Shown one piece after another: positions 47,566-59,948 of a stretch of 64,000 nucleotides of DNA. This DNA is from Morella rubra (taxonomy: Eukaryota > Streptophyta > Magnoliopsida > Fagales > Myricaceae). Each line of letters begins with the position of its first letter. Position 1 is the stretch's first letter. Made by a program: the position numbers and the translations under genes. The notes below the pieces were generated by a model that worked only from the letters and a program-made list of their open reading frames with translations, was not told the DNA's origin and made no database searches. Location: NCBI GenBank assembly GCA_003952965.2, contig CM025849.1, positions 15,601,366 to 15,665,365 on the forward strand, written 5' to 3'.

Positions 47566-49239
47566 TTGGAGATAATATCATATCGAAAAGTTTGGGAGTT
47601 CCTAAAACAATCTTGCAATACTAAACGTTGGTTTGAAACTAAGGGTGATGTTTGCCTACAAAAAGTTTAGAGAATCTTCTCAAAATTTTGGAGCTTTTGA
47701 CAAAATTTTGGTTTTGTTGGAGTGTAAAAAAAAAAATTTTAATGTGTTTGTGTAGATGTTAAATTTTTGTTTGAATAATTGAACGTTGAATATTTTTTAA
47801 TAAAAGTTCAAAGGAGTTTATTTGTTCGGATTACTGTAGAAGCGAGAGAATTTATTGAGTATTTTATTAGCTAATAATTAAAAATAAAAATAAAAAAACA
47901 ATTTTTATTTTTTATACTACATTAAAATCAATTTTCATTTTTTCCCTTTAAATTCTATTACTTTAAATAAATTTTTGTTTCTTTTTTTCTCTAAATTCTA
48001 CTACGTTAAAATGATTTTTCATTTTTTCTTTCAATTCAACTACATTAAAATCAATTTTCTTTTTTTCCATTTTTCTTTAAATTCTACAACGTTAAAGTTT
48101 ATTTTGAATTTTTTATGACAGAGCCACTTTTCACAAAACCACTAATTTGTTTTTTCTTAATAACGTACATAAAAACCACAACGTCAAACAACAAATTCAT
48201 TCATGATGGGAATGTTTCACACAGCATTGTTTTTGCAACCTTTATTGTCTTTGGTCGGACTATATTAATAAGTGGCGTAAATTGTGCCGTATGAGACCAC
48301 TTATTAAAAAATAGGATAGCCTGACACATACGGCACAATTTACATAACACGTCATTAAATAATGATTTATATATACATGCAAACTAAGACTAGTATTGCC
48401 TAGGAGACCTTAATGGATATAATTGAAAAATAATATGAAGATTTCTCACATCCGATATAAAACATACAGCACCTATTACTGAATTTCATGCCCTATACAA
48501 AATAGAAAAGCATATGTCATTATTGCATCATAGTTACAATAGAGGTCCAATATACGCTCATAAGCATAACAACTTTGTACCCCACCGACTAAGGACTACG
48601 ACGACATTATAATAAACAAAAGCAAACAACATACAAAACAAATAAGTCATCTTACTTCTCGTCCTCGACGGCCAACTGAACATTGACGACCATGAGTCAC
48701 ATGACCATGTCCCGCTACATCGGTCTCATCGACCCAAACAAAATCCCAGGGATGGTCCTGTTAAATAGTCACTTATTAATATAGTCCCACCAAAAGCATA
48801 AAGAAAGGGTAATATTTTGTCAATTATGCATAGTACTAATTCGATGTAATGGGCAACAGTCGAATCACTGGCCATAGTTCTTCTCTTTCCTCGTCATGTA
48901 TAACCGCATCCTACCACAGCTCCAGTACAACAATATGGGGTGTCGTACATCATTGATGATGACACCTATGCAATTTATTAAGCAAATGATAGGATGAAAT
49001 AAATGTCAAATTAAATTGAAGGTCAATATCATTGACATTCTATAACAAACATCAATTCAAATAACGAAGTCCAAATTCATAAACTCAAGTAAATGGCTAA
49101 ACGACTCCGTCTTTATAGTCAACTTATAGATTAATCCAAACACATTAACATAAATGGAATGTACTCAATCGCCATGTGTATGCATCCACTTCATCTCCGT
49201 CATTTTGTCCCTCCTAGCTCGCATCCACGCTAGACCTTC

Positions 49240-51219
49240 ATCACAGTATTAAGAGCTTACACTTCATCCTCACTGAGTGTGATTCCAACCTCGTCTAGGT
49301 AAGCTCATTCAGCAAATAATTCATCCACCGCATCCCCATTTATTTAACGAAGTTGTGTATAACACAGCTTGCAATAACCAATAACGCTTAGGTGTGCAAT
49401 GTATTAATTGGTTATCTTCTTCAATATTTTACAACATGCATTGAGCATTGTGAAGGATCTTTCAATCACGTTTCATAACGAGTTAGGCTTATTAATGAAC
49501 GTTGTGGTTATTAATGAACAACTCTCTTGCGCACCTTACAACTTTGAGCAGACTGCAAGTACCTCAAGTTACCTCCACCCTTGTAAGGGGGAGGGGAAGC
49601 CTTCTAAACATGGGTATTATTAGCCCAAGGTTGCTCCTTAAACAATACCTTTTGATTTTGATGATAACAAATTCTATTTGTTTTGAAGGATTTTAGAACT
49701 CAATATTGTTAATCCACATTCATTAAAATCAATTTCCAAAAGGATTAAAACTCTCTCTTTGTAAAATGTCCTAAATATTCTATAACATCGTTGCATAAGC
49801 TAAAATGTACATATTATTCATTATAGGTGTTTAACGATGTTTAGAATGGAAAAGACACTTTCAAGTTGCTGAAAAATCTCTCCAGCGTTGATGGTGTTGA
49901 CACATGCCGACTATTTGTTGACACATACTTCGATTTTGCAGATTCTCCTGAAATGATGCCAACTCATTCTTTTTGAATTAAAAACTCTAAGGCATCTGTC
50001 AAACCTTACAAAAAGCATCTTGGCAACCACATAAGTCTAGAGGACTATAAATAGAACAAGATAGAGAGAGAAAAGACAGGAACTCATCATCATTCATGAC
50101 CTAACCTACTAAGAGACAGAAAGATCTTGAAAAAGAAAGAAAACCCAGATCCCAAGAAAGCTAATACTGCTACCTGTCAAGACTCTAGCTTTCATTCTCT
50201 AATCTTGTCTTCTTGTTCATTATTGTGCCTTGTATTTGCACATCTGGCTTAAAGAGATATTCTTTATTACTTCTTTCACCTATCAATTGTAAAAAACTTG
50301 AGTGTGGAGATACACTTGGGCCTACACATGAGGATAGAAGAAATGTCACTTTAGGTTGTTGGGATTTGTAGTAAGAGTTAAAGCATGATCTCGAAAAATG
50401 CTTGTAACGATTATTTAGCACCTAAAAGCTAAGGTGTGATTACTATTGGTAGATAGTGGAGAAAGCACAAGGAAGGAAATAGCTTTGGGGTGGACATAGG
50501 CAAGTCTTGGCCAAACCACCTAAAAATACCGATGTTATCTTTATATTCCTTACTCTCTTTACTTGCTTTATATTTGAGATTGTGGTGTGCTATTCTACCT
50601 TGATTATTTATCTTGGCTCATCTTTGCAAATAGCTTTAATTTTTATTAGAATCTCATCCACCCCTCTCTTGGGTTGTCACCTAGACTTACATGTATCTCA
50701 AATCTACGACATAGAAACACTCTAAAACCATATGTTAAACTAGAGTTACTAACGTAAGAACAGTCATACGTGTGTTCACAAAGCAAGTCATTCGAAGTAC
50801 GTTACTAGGTGCAAGAACAATAAATCTATTTTCTGATCACTAATAGCGTCCATTAATACATGTGTATCATGTGCGGACCCTTCCCATCCACTGTCGACAA
50901 ATGAGAACAGCATGTCGAAGTCACAGATACATACGACATTCTGTGATAGATCCCTTTTTCTATTACGAAATGCAGCTTGAATTTTTTTTAAACCCCACTC
51001 GAACCCATGTGTGTGTGTGTCATCCATTGCCCGTATACAGTTCTTCATGTGAAAAACATAACATCTAAACTGAAAAAATCTAGATTCCACTCTAGATTCC
51101 ATCAGGCATTGAACTGTGCTTGTATTAGTGCTTGAAAAAAAAAAAGCAACATACATGTGTTGAACTAAAATTACATACCTTGCATATATAGGTGTACACC
51201 ATCCGCATGTCTGGGTCAT
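49240..51219 (-). pseudogene. Harbinger transposase, copy 1, interrupted by a solo LTR
   Basis: 51219-50788 encodes AMDDTHTHGFEWGLKKIQ with the first catalytic Asp, KRDLSQNVVCICDFDMLF, and SGWEGSAHDTHVLMDAI with the second; this is the DDE_4 nuclease of PIF/Harbinger elements. Beyond the LTR at 49618-50691, the minus strand at about 49517-49240 encodes a decayed C-terminus with IERSF-like sequence (third acidic residue). Stops are present. A second Harbinger gene (MYB-like) was not recognised. Confidence 0.8.
49618..50691 (+). mobile_element. Solo LTR of Sirevirus type inside Harbinger copy 1
   Basis: Starts TATTAGCCCAAGGTTGC (TG changed to TA), ends gggttgtcacctagacttaca, 1074 bases, flanked by ggtat and tgtat. 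It belongs to the family of the LTRs at 1-944 and 4027-4980 and carries a TATA box at 50044-50053 and relics of the palindromes (near 49895). Harbinger sequence resumes on both sides, so the borders are secure. Confidence 0.88.
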
Positions 51220-51699
51220 GTAATTTTAGGATGCAAATTGCATATTGCTTTCAAGATCATGTGCACATATTTGCTCACCATCTAGATCGAACAACAAAAC
51301 AGATCGAGCAATTTTCCAATGGGTGATTCTACGACGGACGATCTTCATGAATATTTTCCAGGCCTCCTCTACTCTCACGTCTTTCGTAAGAAATTTATTG
51401 CCCCTCTTGTACGAGTTTTAAAGTCAGCAATCGAAATGTACGTGTGCATGCAAAAACTGACATTTAAAATTTGTTTAATTCAGCTTGTTAAGAACATGCT
51501 TGCTATAGTCCATACCCTTGAGTCCCGATGGCCACATAGGCAATCAATACTTGCGCCTTCTCATGTACTTTGCAATGGTACTATAACACAATATTAAAAA
51601 ATCCTTCAATTCATTATCCAAATTAGTATTGTTTCACATATTGTCGTCACCCACGTTTAACCTCATGCACCTCCATGCTGGGGTTGCGTCCCCATGGCC

Positions 51700-52010
51700 C
51701 CACCATCCATATCCGAGGGGATCGAGCTATTGGCCCCAACATGATGGCCCACGTTTGGAAAGTAGAGTGGTCCATATCACGCGGTTTGAGCCACTAGCCC
51801 CTCCACGCATGCCAATATTTGGAAAGTAAAATGGGTCCATATCGAGCAAGTTTGGTCCACTAGCACCACCATGATGGCCCATGTTTGAAAAGGATAATGT
51901 GCCTATATCGGGTAGGTTTGAGCCACTAGCCTCATCTTCATGACCCATGTTTGAAATGTATAATACGTTTATATCAAGCGAGTCAAGCCATTGGCACCAT
52001 CGACGTGGCC
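51700..52010. repeat. 66-bp tandem repeats upstream of the Harbinger transposase
   Basis: Three to four imperfect copies of a unit containing tggcccacgtttggaaag and gagccactagcc. Translated on the minus strand the unit gives SNMGHHGGASGPNL-type repeats of 22 residues. Mirrored at 60430-60715. Confidence 0.8.
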
Positions 52011-52059
52011 GATGTATCCTACGCTTAAGGGGTCCATAACATAAAAAATTAAATAGAAT

Positions 52060-52160
52060 AGATAAACCTGTAAATAGTGGGTGTGTAGTAATAAGTAATT
52101 GTTCATAACAAAAGGATTGTCGCAACATAGTTACTACACACCCACTATATGCAGGCCTAT
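52060..52160. repeat. Centre of the older palindrome, head-to-head Harbinger junction
   Basis: aatagtgggtgtgtagtaa (left) and ttactacacacccactat (right) face each other across about 37 bases (52093-52129). Similarity continues outward in both directions (51900-52060 against 52165-52320), but diverged. The transposases point away from this centre. Mirror image at about 60272-60372. Confidence 0.8.
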
Positions 52161-52483
52161 CCTTTCTATTCAAAATCTTTTGTTATGAAGCCCATCAACG
52201 AAGGTTACATAGGCCATGATGATGGCTTCAATGGCTTGAACCCGCCCGATATAGGCCTATTATACATTTCAAATGTGGGCCATGACGATAGGGATGACAA
52301 CATTGTTAAACGTTGGGGACAATAATATCTGGAAGGATATTGATTCGGATGACGAATTGACGGATTTTTCGATAGTATGTTATGATACTACCATTGCGAA
52401 TCGCATGAGAATGCGCAAGCATTGATTGCCTATATGACCTTCAGGACTCTCAGGTGCATTATTAACAAAATGAATCCAACAAA

Positions 52484-54714
52484 TTGCACATGACAATTTC
52501 GCTTGCACCCTCGTACATTTCGATTGCAAACTTTAAGACTCATACAATAGGGGCAATACTCGCATACGAAAGGCGTAAGAGTAGAGAAGACCTTGAAGAT
52601 GTTTATGATGGTCGTCAGTCATGGGACCACTCATCAGAAAATTGTGCAATCGGTTTTGTCATTCAATCCATAGAGTGAACAAATGTGTGCACAAAATCTT
52701 GAACGCATCATGCAATTTGATTCTTAAAATTATAGTGGAGGGTGTGCACCCACAACTCAAGGCAATGCAAAGTACAACCCTTGGTTTAATGTACGTAACT
52801 TTAGTTCAGCACATATATGTTACCTTTCTTTCAAGCGCTTATACAAGCATAATCCGACTCCAAATCAAAATTCATCTAGAGTGGAATCTAGATTTCTTCA
52901 ACTTAGATGTCATTTTTTTTAGTGCAGAACTGTATGCAGGCTATCACTGGGGTTGTCTCTAGCTATAAACTTTTTACAACCTTGTGCAACACTAAGTGTC
53001 CTACACCTAATCAGCCAACTCACTTTCCCACTCAGACATAAGCAAGTACGGGAATCACCCAACCTTTATATTCGCAATCAAAGTATACAAAGGAATGACC
53101 ACAACAAAACACCCCTTAGCCTGGGGTCATCAACAAACGCTAGCTCAATGATTACTCGAGTAAAAGTATGAAACTTAACCCTTAGTCTCCCACACACTTG
53201 CTCACTTAAATCTCTTCTCTGTGTCTGGGTCTCTGTGTGTTTTCATAGAAGGGCCAATCACCCTTTATATAGTAGTCAAGGCATCATAATAAGTCTCCCA
53301 TGGAGTGACACTTGTCAAACTCTATAGCCACTTATATGCACTTGAGTCTGTCTACCACTACCATGCATGCTAATCGTGCCACCTCACCATGTTGAACACT
53401 TCTCATGCCATGACCAATTCTTATGCCTAGTCTCAAGCCTATTGACTAGGTCTCGTGCGCACATGCGCTTGGCAAGCACAACTACCGCGCACATGACTTG
53501 GTCTAGGGCATAGGTGATGTGCATGACTCGATTAAGTCCTCAACTGATGCCTAAAATCAAGGACCCCTTGATTAGAGGCTTGACCATGTGCCCAAATGCC
53601 AACAAATCTCTCCCATTGACATGGTCAGCTTTGACTTGGTCTTGGTCGACTTTGACTTGGTCTTGGCCACTCCTCAGTAGCCACCTCCGCATGCTATGCC
53701 ACCATTTTCTCCTTATTTGTAGGAGGTTGTTGTGCCCAGCCCTTTAGGTGTCTCTGCTGCCATGGCATTGGCTTGCACGCATGTCACACCCCCTAGTCAT
53801 GTCACCCACGTGCCGCCAAGTCATGCCATCCTTTTTGCCTTGTCTTGGATCCATCCCAAGCTCACTTAGGCTAGGATCAAGCCCCCTCCTGCCATGTGCA
53901 TACCACCCCACCCACCTTGGCTTCCCATGGTGGCACCCATGCTAGGAGCCACATCATGCCACCATGGTTAGCCCTTTAGGGGTCTAACAGAGGCAATGGA
54001 TGTCACACACGTGGGTGCGAGTGGGATATAAACGAAAATTCAGGCAGCATATCATCATAGAAATGGAGATCTGTCACAAAATGTTGTCTGTATCTATGAC
54101 TTTGACATGATATTCACATTTTTCTACAGTGGATGGGAAGGGTCCATACATGACACGCATGTATTTAATGGATGCTATCAGTAGGCCAGAAATTAGAATT
54201 CCTCTTCCCGCATCGGATAATGTACTGCGAATGGCTTCCTTTGTAAAAACATGTATGACTATTCTTACGTTAGTAACTCTCATTTAACGTATGTTTCCAA
54301 GGTATTTCTGTATCGTAGCTTTAGGATATATTTAGATGGCTTTCTCCCCATTTCATGGGAGAGTGATACCACTTGAGCCACTTTCAGTCTATTCGACTAA
54401 TAAGGGACCCAATAGAGTTGTTCAATCATAATCATAGCTCGTTGCGGAACGTGATTGAAAGATCCTTTTCAATTCCCAAAGCACATTGTAAAAAATTGAA
54501 GAAGATGACTAGTTATACTTTGCACACTCAAGCGTTATTGGTCACCCCAAGCTGTGTTATACACAATTTCGTTCAAATATATGACGATGCAGAGGAGGAA
54601 TTATTCATCGAATGGCCTTACCCAGATCGTGTCCCAAACAAGGTTAAAACGACACTCGATGAGGACAAATTGTACGCTCCCAATACTATGCATGAGGGTG
54701 CAATAGGGATGTGA
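52484..54714 (+). pseudogene. Harbinger transposase, copy 2, interrupted by a solo LTR
   Basis: 52621-52760 encodes a helix-rich N-terminal stretch (CNRFCHSIHRVNKCVHKIL) as in Harbinger transposases. After the LTR, 53995-54160 encodes AMDVTH (first Asp) and, frame kept in pieces, GDLSQNVVCIYDFDMIF and SGWEGSIHDTHV (second Asp). 54373-54714 encodes ELFNHNHSSLRNVIERSF (Glu), then ALLVTPSCVIHNFVQ and EELFIEWPYPD. A stop in the core (near 54030) and shifts make it non-functional. Confidence 0.82.
52942..53989 (-). mobile_element. Solo LTR inside Harbinger copy 2
   Basis: On the minus strand it starts TGTTAGACCCCTAAAGG and ends ...CAACCCCAGTGATA. It is flanked by caggc (52937-52941) and gaggc (53990-53994), a 5-bp duplication with one difference. 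A TATA box reads CTATATAAAGGG on the minus strand (about 53262-53275). 1048 bases, no coding frame. A different family from the LTR at 49618. Confidence 0.85.
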
Positions 54715-55904
54715 GTTAAGAGGGACAAAATGAACAGATGAAGGGACGCATACGCAGGGCAATTGAGTACATTCCATTTATGTTAATGAGTTAGGATTAA
54801 TCTATAAGTTGATTACAATGACAGAGTCGTTCAGGCATTTGCTTGTGTTTATAAATCTAGACTTCGTTATTTACATTGATGCTTACTCTAGAATATCAAT
54901 GTTGATCTTTCATTTTATTTGGTATTTATTTTTTTTCATCATTTGCCTAAAGATTGCGTAGATGTAATCATAAACAATATACAACACACCACATTGTTGT
55001 TGTAGAGCTAGTAGGATGCAACTATACATGTCAAATACAGAGAAGAACTATGGCATGCAGTTCTACCTTTGCCTGTTACATCTAGTTAATACTATGCAGA
55101 ATAGGTACAGCATTACCCCTTCTCAATGCTTTTGATGTGGCTATATTAATACATGCCTCTTTTGAAGGACCATCGTGAGGGCTTTGTTTGGGTCATGGTG
55201 GTCATCGTTTTGTTGGCTGTTAAGGTTGAGAAATAGAGTTGCTGATTTTTTTTGGTTGTTGCAATTGTAAGGTTATTTTGTGTGCATATATGTTGTTGCT
55301 TTTGTTTATTATGATCTTCGTCCTTCGTTGAAAGCTTGCATAAGTCATTTTCTATGCTTATGAGAGTATATCAGACTTCTATTGTTACTATTATGCCCTA
55401 ATGGCATATGTCTTTATGTTTTGTATCAAGTGTGGAATTCAATAATAGGTACTTTATGTTTTATATGGGACATGGAAAGAGTCTTCATATCATTTTTCAA
55501 TTATTTCGATTAAGCTTCGCTAGGCAACACTAATTTCAATTTGCGTGTATATATTAATCATTATTTAACTCAAACAATACCCATTGAAAATAACATGTTG
55601 TGTTGATTATGTATCCTATGTGTCAAATTTTCCTGTATTTTCTTTGTTTAAAAAAAATTTAAACAAAGCAAAATAGTGTTGTGTGAAACATTCCTATCAA
55701 GAAATAAAAGCTAATGTTATTGAGAAAAAATATATTAGTGGTTTTGTTAACAATGACTACGTTATAAAAAAAAAAACTGAAAATTAATTTTAAATTGGTT
55801 TTAATGTAGTAGAATTTAAAGAAAAAAAAAATTGATTTAACATAGTAGAATTTGAAAAAAAAAATGAAAAATAAAATAAAATAAAATTATTTTTAAATAG
55901 TATA

Positions 55905-56515
55905 ACGAAAGGAGAAAATATATTTCACTCACTATTTCTAGGTCAATTTTAAACTCACTAGGTTTTGAAAAAGAATGTTTTAGTCACTGAGATCAGGCCG
56001 TTACTAAATTAAATCACCAAACCTAACTTCATTAGAGTTTAACAGAAATTCATCCTCCAATCACAATGAGACATTTGTCTTTAAAATAAATAAAAAATTT
56101 AAACATTTGTCACATCTAAAAAACTAAAACTAAAATTTAAAATAAATAAAAATTATAATTTAATCATAATAATAATAATAAAAGATCGGCCAGAAACTCT
56201 ATTGGCATTTCTTTTATTTTTTATTATTTTTTATTAATTAAATTATAATTTTTATTTATTTTAAATTTTAGTTTTAGTTTTTTAGATGTGACAAATGTTT
56301 AAATTTTTTATTTATTTTAAAGACAAATGTCTCATTGTGATTGGAGGATGAATTTCTGTTAAACTCTAATGAAGTTAGGTTTGGTGATTTAATTTAGTAA
56401 CGGCCTGATCTCAGTGACTAAAACATTCTTTTTCAAAACCTAGTGAGTTTTTTAAAATTGACCTAGAAATAGTGAGTGAAAATATATTTTCTCCTTTCGT
56501 TATACTATGTTAAAA
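55905..56515. repeat. Central foldback with about 280-bp arms and a 27-base loop
   Basis: From the loop (56184-56210, around atcggccagaaactc) the arms read cttttatt...ttaaattataattttt, then tttagatgtgacaaatg, and out to tcactcactatttctagg. This inner 300 bases is not part of the Harbinger ends seen at 47880-48240, so it is a separate unit at the symmetry point. The right side has about 37 extra bases in its AT-rich part (near 56540). It may be a long-terminal-repeat MULE or MITE, or a relic of the inversion junction. Confidence 0.75.
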
Positions 56516-57723
56516 ATAATTTTATTTTATTTTATTTTATTTAAATACTATTATTTTAAAACTAATTTTCATTTTTTTTTCAAATTCTACTATGTTAAAA
56601 TCAATTTTTATTTTTCTTTAAATTCTACTACATTAAAACCAATTTAAAATTAATTTTCAGTTTTTTTTTTTATAACGTAGTCATTGTTAACAAAACCACT
56701 AATATATTTTTTCTCAATAACATTAGCTTTTATTTCTTGATAGGAATGTTTCACACAACACTATTTTTGCTTTGTTTAAATTTTTTTTAAACAAAGAAAA
56801 TACAGGAAAATTTGACACATAGGATACATAATCAACACAACATGTTATTTTCAATGGGTATTGTTTGAGTTAAATAATGATTAATATATACACGCAAATT
56901 GAAATTAGTGTTGCCTAGCGAAGCTTAATCGAAATAATTGAAAAATGATATGAAGACTCTTTCCATGTCCCATATAAAACATAAAGTACCTATTATTGAA
57001 TTCCACACTTGATACAAAACATAAAGACATATGCCATTAGGGCATAATAGTAACAATAGAAGTCTGATATACTCTCATAAGCATAGAAAATGACTTATGC
57101 AAGCTTTCAACGAAGGACGAAGATCATAATAAACAAAAGCAACAACATATATGCACACAAAATAACCTTACAATTGCAACAACCAAAAAAAATCAGCAAC
57201 TCTATTTCTCAACCTTAACAGCCAACAAAACGATGACCACCATGACCCAAACAAAGCCCTCACGATGGTCCTTCAAAAGAGGCATGTATTAATATAGCCA
57301 CATCAAAAGCATTGAGAAGGGGTAATGCTGTACCTATTCTGCATAGTATTAACTAGATGTAACAGGCAAAGGTAGAACTGCATGCCATAGTTCTTCTCTG
57401 TATTTGACATGTATAGTTGCATCCTACTAGCTCTACAACAACAATGTGGTGTGTTGTATATTGTTTATGATTACATCTACGCAATCTTTAGGCAAATGAT
57501 GAAAAAAAATAAATACCAAATAAAATGAAAGATCAACATTGATATTCTAGAGTAAGCATCAATGTAAATAACGAAGTCTAGATTTATAAACACAAGCAAA
57601 TGCCTGAACGACTCTGTCATTGTAATCAACTTATAGATTAATCCTAACTCATTAACATAAATGGAATGTACTCAATTGCCCTGCGTATGCGTCCCTTCAT
57701 CTGTTCATTTTGTCCCTCTTAAC

Positions 57724-59948
57724 TCACATCCCTATTGCACCCTCATGCATAGTATTGGGAGCGTACAATTTGTCCTCATCGAGTGTCGTTTTAACCTTGT
57801 TTGGGACACGATCTGGGTAAGGCCATTCGATGAATAATTCCTCCTCTGCATCGTCATATATTTGAACGAAATTGTGTATAACACAGCTTGGGGTGACCAA
57901 TAACGCTTGAGTGTGCAAAGTATAACTAGTCATCTTCTTCAATTTTTTACAATGTGCTTTGGGAATTGAAAAGGATCTTTCAATCACGTTCCGCAACGAG
58001 CTATGATTATGATTGAACAACTCTATTGGGTCCCTTATTAGTCGAATAGACTGAAAGTGGCTCAAGTGGTATCACTCTCCCATGAAATGGGGAGAAAGCC
58101 ATCTAAATATATCCTAAAGCTACGATACAGAAATACCTTGGAAACATACGTTAAATGAGAGTTACTAACGTAAGAATAGTCATACATGTTTTTACAAAGG
58201 AAGCCATTCGCAGTACATTATCCGATGCGGGAAGAGGAATTCTAATTTCTGGCCTACTGATAGCATCCATTAAATACATGCGTGTCATGTATGGACCCTT
58301 CCCATCCACTGTAGAAAAATGTGAATATCATGTCAAAGTCATAGATACAGACAACATTTTGTGACAGATCTCCATTTCTATGATGATATGCTGCCTGAAT
58401 TTTCGTTTATATCCCACTCGCACCCACGTGTGTGACATCCATTGCCTCTGTTAGACCCCTAAAGGGCTAACCATGGTGGCATGATGTGGCTCCTAGCATG
58501 GGTGCCACCATGGGAAGCCAAGGTGGGTGGGGTGGTATGCACATGGCAGGAGGGGGCTTGATCCTAGCCTAAGTGAGCTTGGGATGGATCCAAGACAAGG
58601 CAAAAAGGATGGCATGACTTGGCGGCACGTGGGTGACATGACTAGGGGGTGTGACATGCGTGCAAGCCAATGCCATGGCAGCAGAGACACCTAAAGGGCT
58701 GGGCACAACAACCTCCTACAAATAAGGAGAAAATGGTGGCATAGCATGCGGAGGTGGCTACTGAGGAGTGGCCAAGACCAAGTCAAAACCAAGACCAAGT
58801 CAAAGCTGACCATGTCAATGGGAGAGATTTGTTGGCAAGGGCACATGGTCAAGCCTCTAATCAAGGGGTCCTTGATTTTAGGCATCAGTTGAGGACTTAA
58901 TCGAGTCATGCACATCACCTATGCCCTAGACCAAGTCATGTGCGCGGTAGTTGTGCTTGCCAAGCGCATGTGCGCACGAGACCTAGTCAATAGGCTTGAG
59001 ACTAGGCATAAGAATTGGTCATGGCATGAGAAGTGTTCAACATGGTGAGGTGGCACGATTAGCATGCATGGTAGTGGTAGACAGACTCAAGTGCATACAA
59101 GTGGCTATAGAGTTTGACAAGTGTCACTCCATGGGAGACTTATTATGATGCCTTGACTACTATATAAAGGGTGATTGGCCCTTCTATGAAAACACACAGA
59201 GACCCAGACACAGAGAAGAGATTTAAGTGAGCAAGTGTGTGGGAGACTAAGGGTTAAGTTTCATACTTTTACTCGAGTAATCATTGAGCTAGCGTTTGTT
59301 GATGACCCCAGGCTAAGGGGTGTTTTGTTGTGGTCATTCCTTTGTATACTTTGATTGCGAATATAAAGGTTGGGTGATTCCCGTACTTGCTTATGTCTGA
59401 GTGGGAAAGTGAGTTGGCTGATTAGGTGTAGGACACTTAGTGTTGCACAAGGTTGTAAAAAGTTTATAGCTAGAGACAACCCCAGTGATAGCCTGCATAC
59501 AGTTCTGCACTAAAAAAAATGACATCTAAGTTGAAGAAATCTAGATTCCACTCTAGATGAATTTTGATTTGGAGTCGGATTATGCTTGTATAAGCGCTTG
59601 AAAGAAAGGTAACATATATGTGCTGAACTAAAGTTACGTACATTAAACCAAGGGTTGTACTTTGCATTGCCTTGAGTTGTGGGTGCACACCCTCCACTAT
59701 AATTTTAAGAATCAAATTGCATGATGCGTTCAAGATTTTGTGCACACATTTGTTCACTCTATGGATTGAATGACAAAACCGATTGCACAATTTTCTGATG
59801 AGTGGTCCCATGACTGACGACCATCATAAACATCTTCAAGGTCTTCTCTACTCTTACGCCTTTCGTATGCGAGTATTGCCCCTATTGTATGAGTCTTAAA
59901 GTTTGCAATCGAAATGTACGAGGGTGCAAGCGAAATTGTCATGTGCAA
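57724..59948 (-). pseudogene. Harbinger transposase, copy 3
   Basis: Minus-strand pieces 59948-59491, 58448-58150 and 58065-57724 repeat the peptides of copy 2; the 113-residue C-terminal piece (NVIERSF, CVIHNFVQ) is identical. Same stop and the same LTR interruption, showing that the damage preceded the duplication. Confidence 0.82.
58449..59490 (+). mobile_element. Solo LTR inside Harbinger copy 3 (mirror of 52942-53989)
   Basis: Starts TGTTAGACCCC, ends CAGTGATA, flanked by gcctc and gcctg. 1042 bases, six fewer than its partner; the differences cluster near 58780-58840, where the repeated cttggtc-type motif is altered. Confidence 0.85.

Larger units (their letters stand above)
47643..52092 (-). 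mobile_element. PIF/Harbinger-type element, copy 1, with an LTR inserted
   Basis: The transposase pieces read leftwards: catalytic region 51219-50788 and C-terminal part 49517-49240. The left border GGGTGATGTTTGCC at 47643, preceded by taa, fits the usual G-rich end and 3-base target of Harbinger elements. 47880-48240 is an AT-rich end with repeated modules like those at 55790-55900. A solo LTR fills 49618-50691. The part right of 48389 is mirrored in 60340-64000. Confidence 0.75.
52130..55904 (+). mobile_element. PIF/Harbinger-type element, copy 2, with a solo LTR
   Basis: Inverted relative to copy 1 and diverged from it. Transposase pieces run rightwards (52484-52941, 53994-54290, 54373-54714). 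The 3' end resembles 47880-48240 up to about 55904, where the central foldback begins, so the usual G-rich terminus is missing or displaced. 54720-55790 is non-coding element end. Confidence 0.75.
48389..56183 (+). repeat. Left arm of a giant inverted repeat
   Basis: Reverse-complementary to 56211-64000. Positions pair so that the coordinates sum to about 112389 at the outer part, 112432 to 112438 in the middle and about 112401 at the centre. Open frames at mirror positions give identical or nearly identical peptides: 54373-54714 and 57724-58065, 51727-52173 and 60259-60705, 50788-51219 and 61213-61644. The arm contains two Harbinger copies and two solo LTRs. It may extend left of 48389, because the partner is cut by the window end. 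Confidence 0.95.

Noticed and set aside
51727-52173. 148-codon frame repeated at 60259-60705, possibly a second Harbinger protein
   Set aside because: It is mostly translated 66-bp tandem repeat; no MYB or SANT motif is visible, and conservation between arms only reflects the recent duplication.
53514-53945. Two adjacent frames of 77 and 65 codons, repeated in the right arm
   Set aside because: They are inside a solo LTR; repeats of ttggtcttggtc-type words create them, and the mirror copy only reflects the palindrome.
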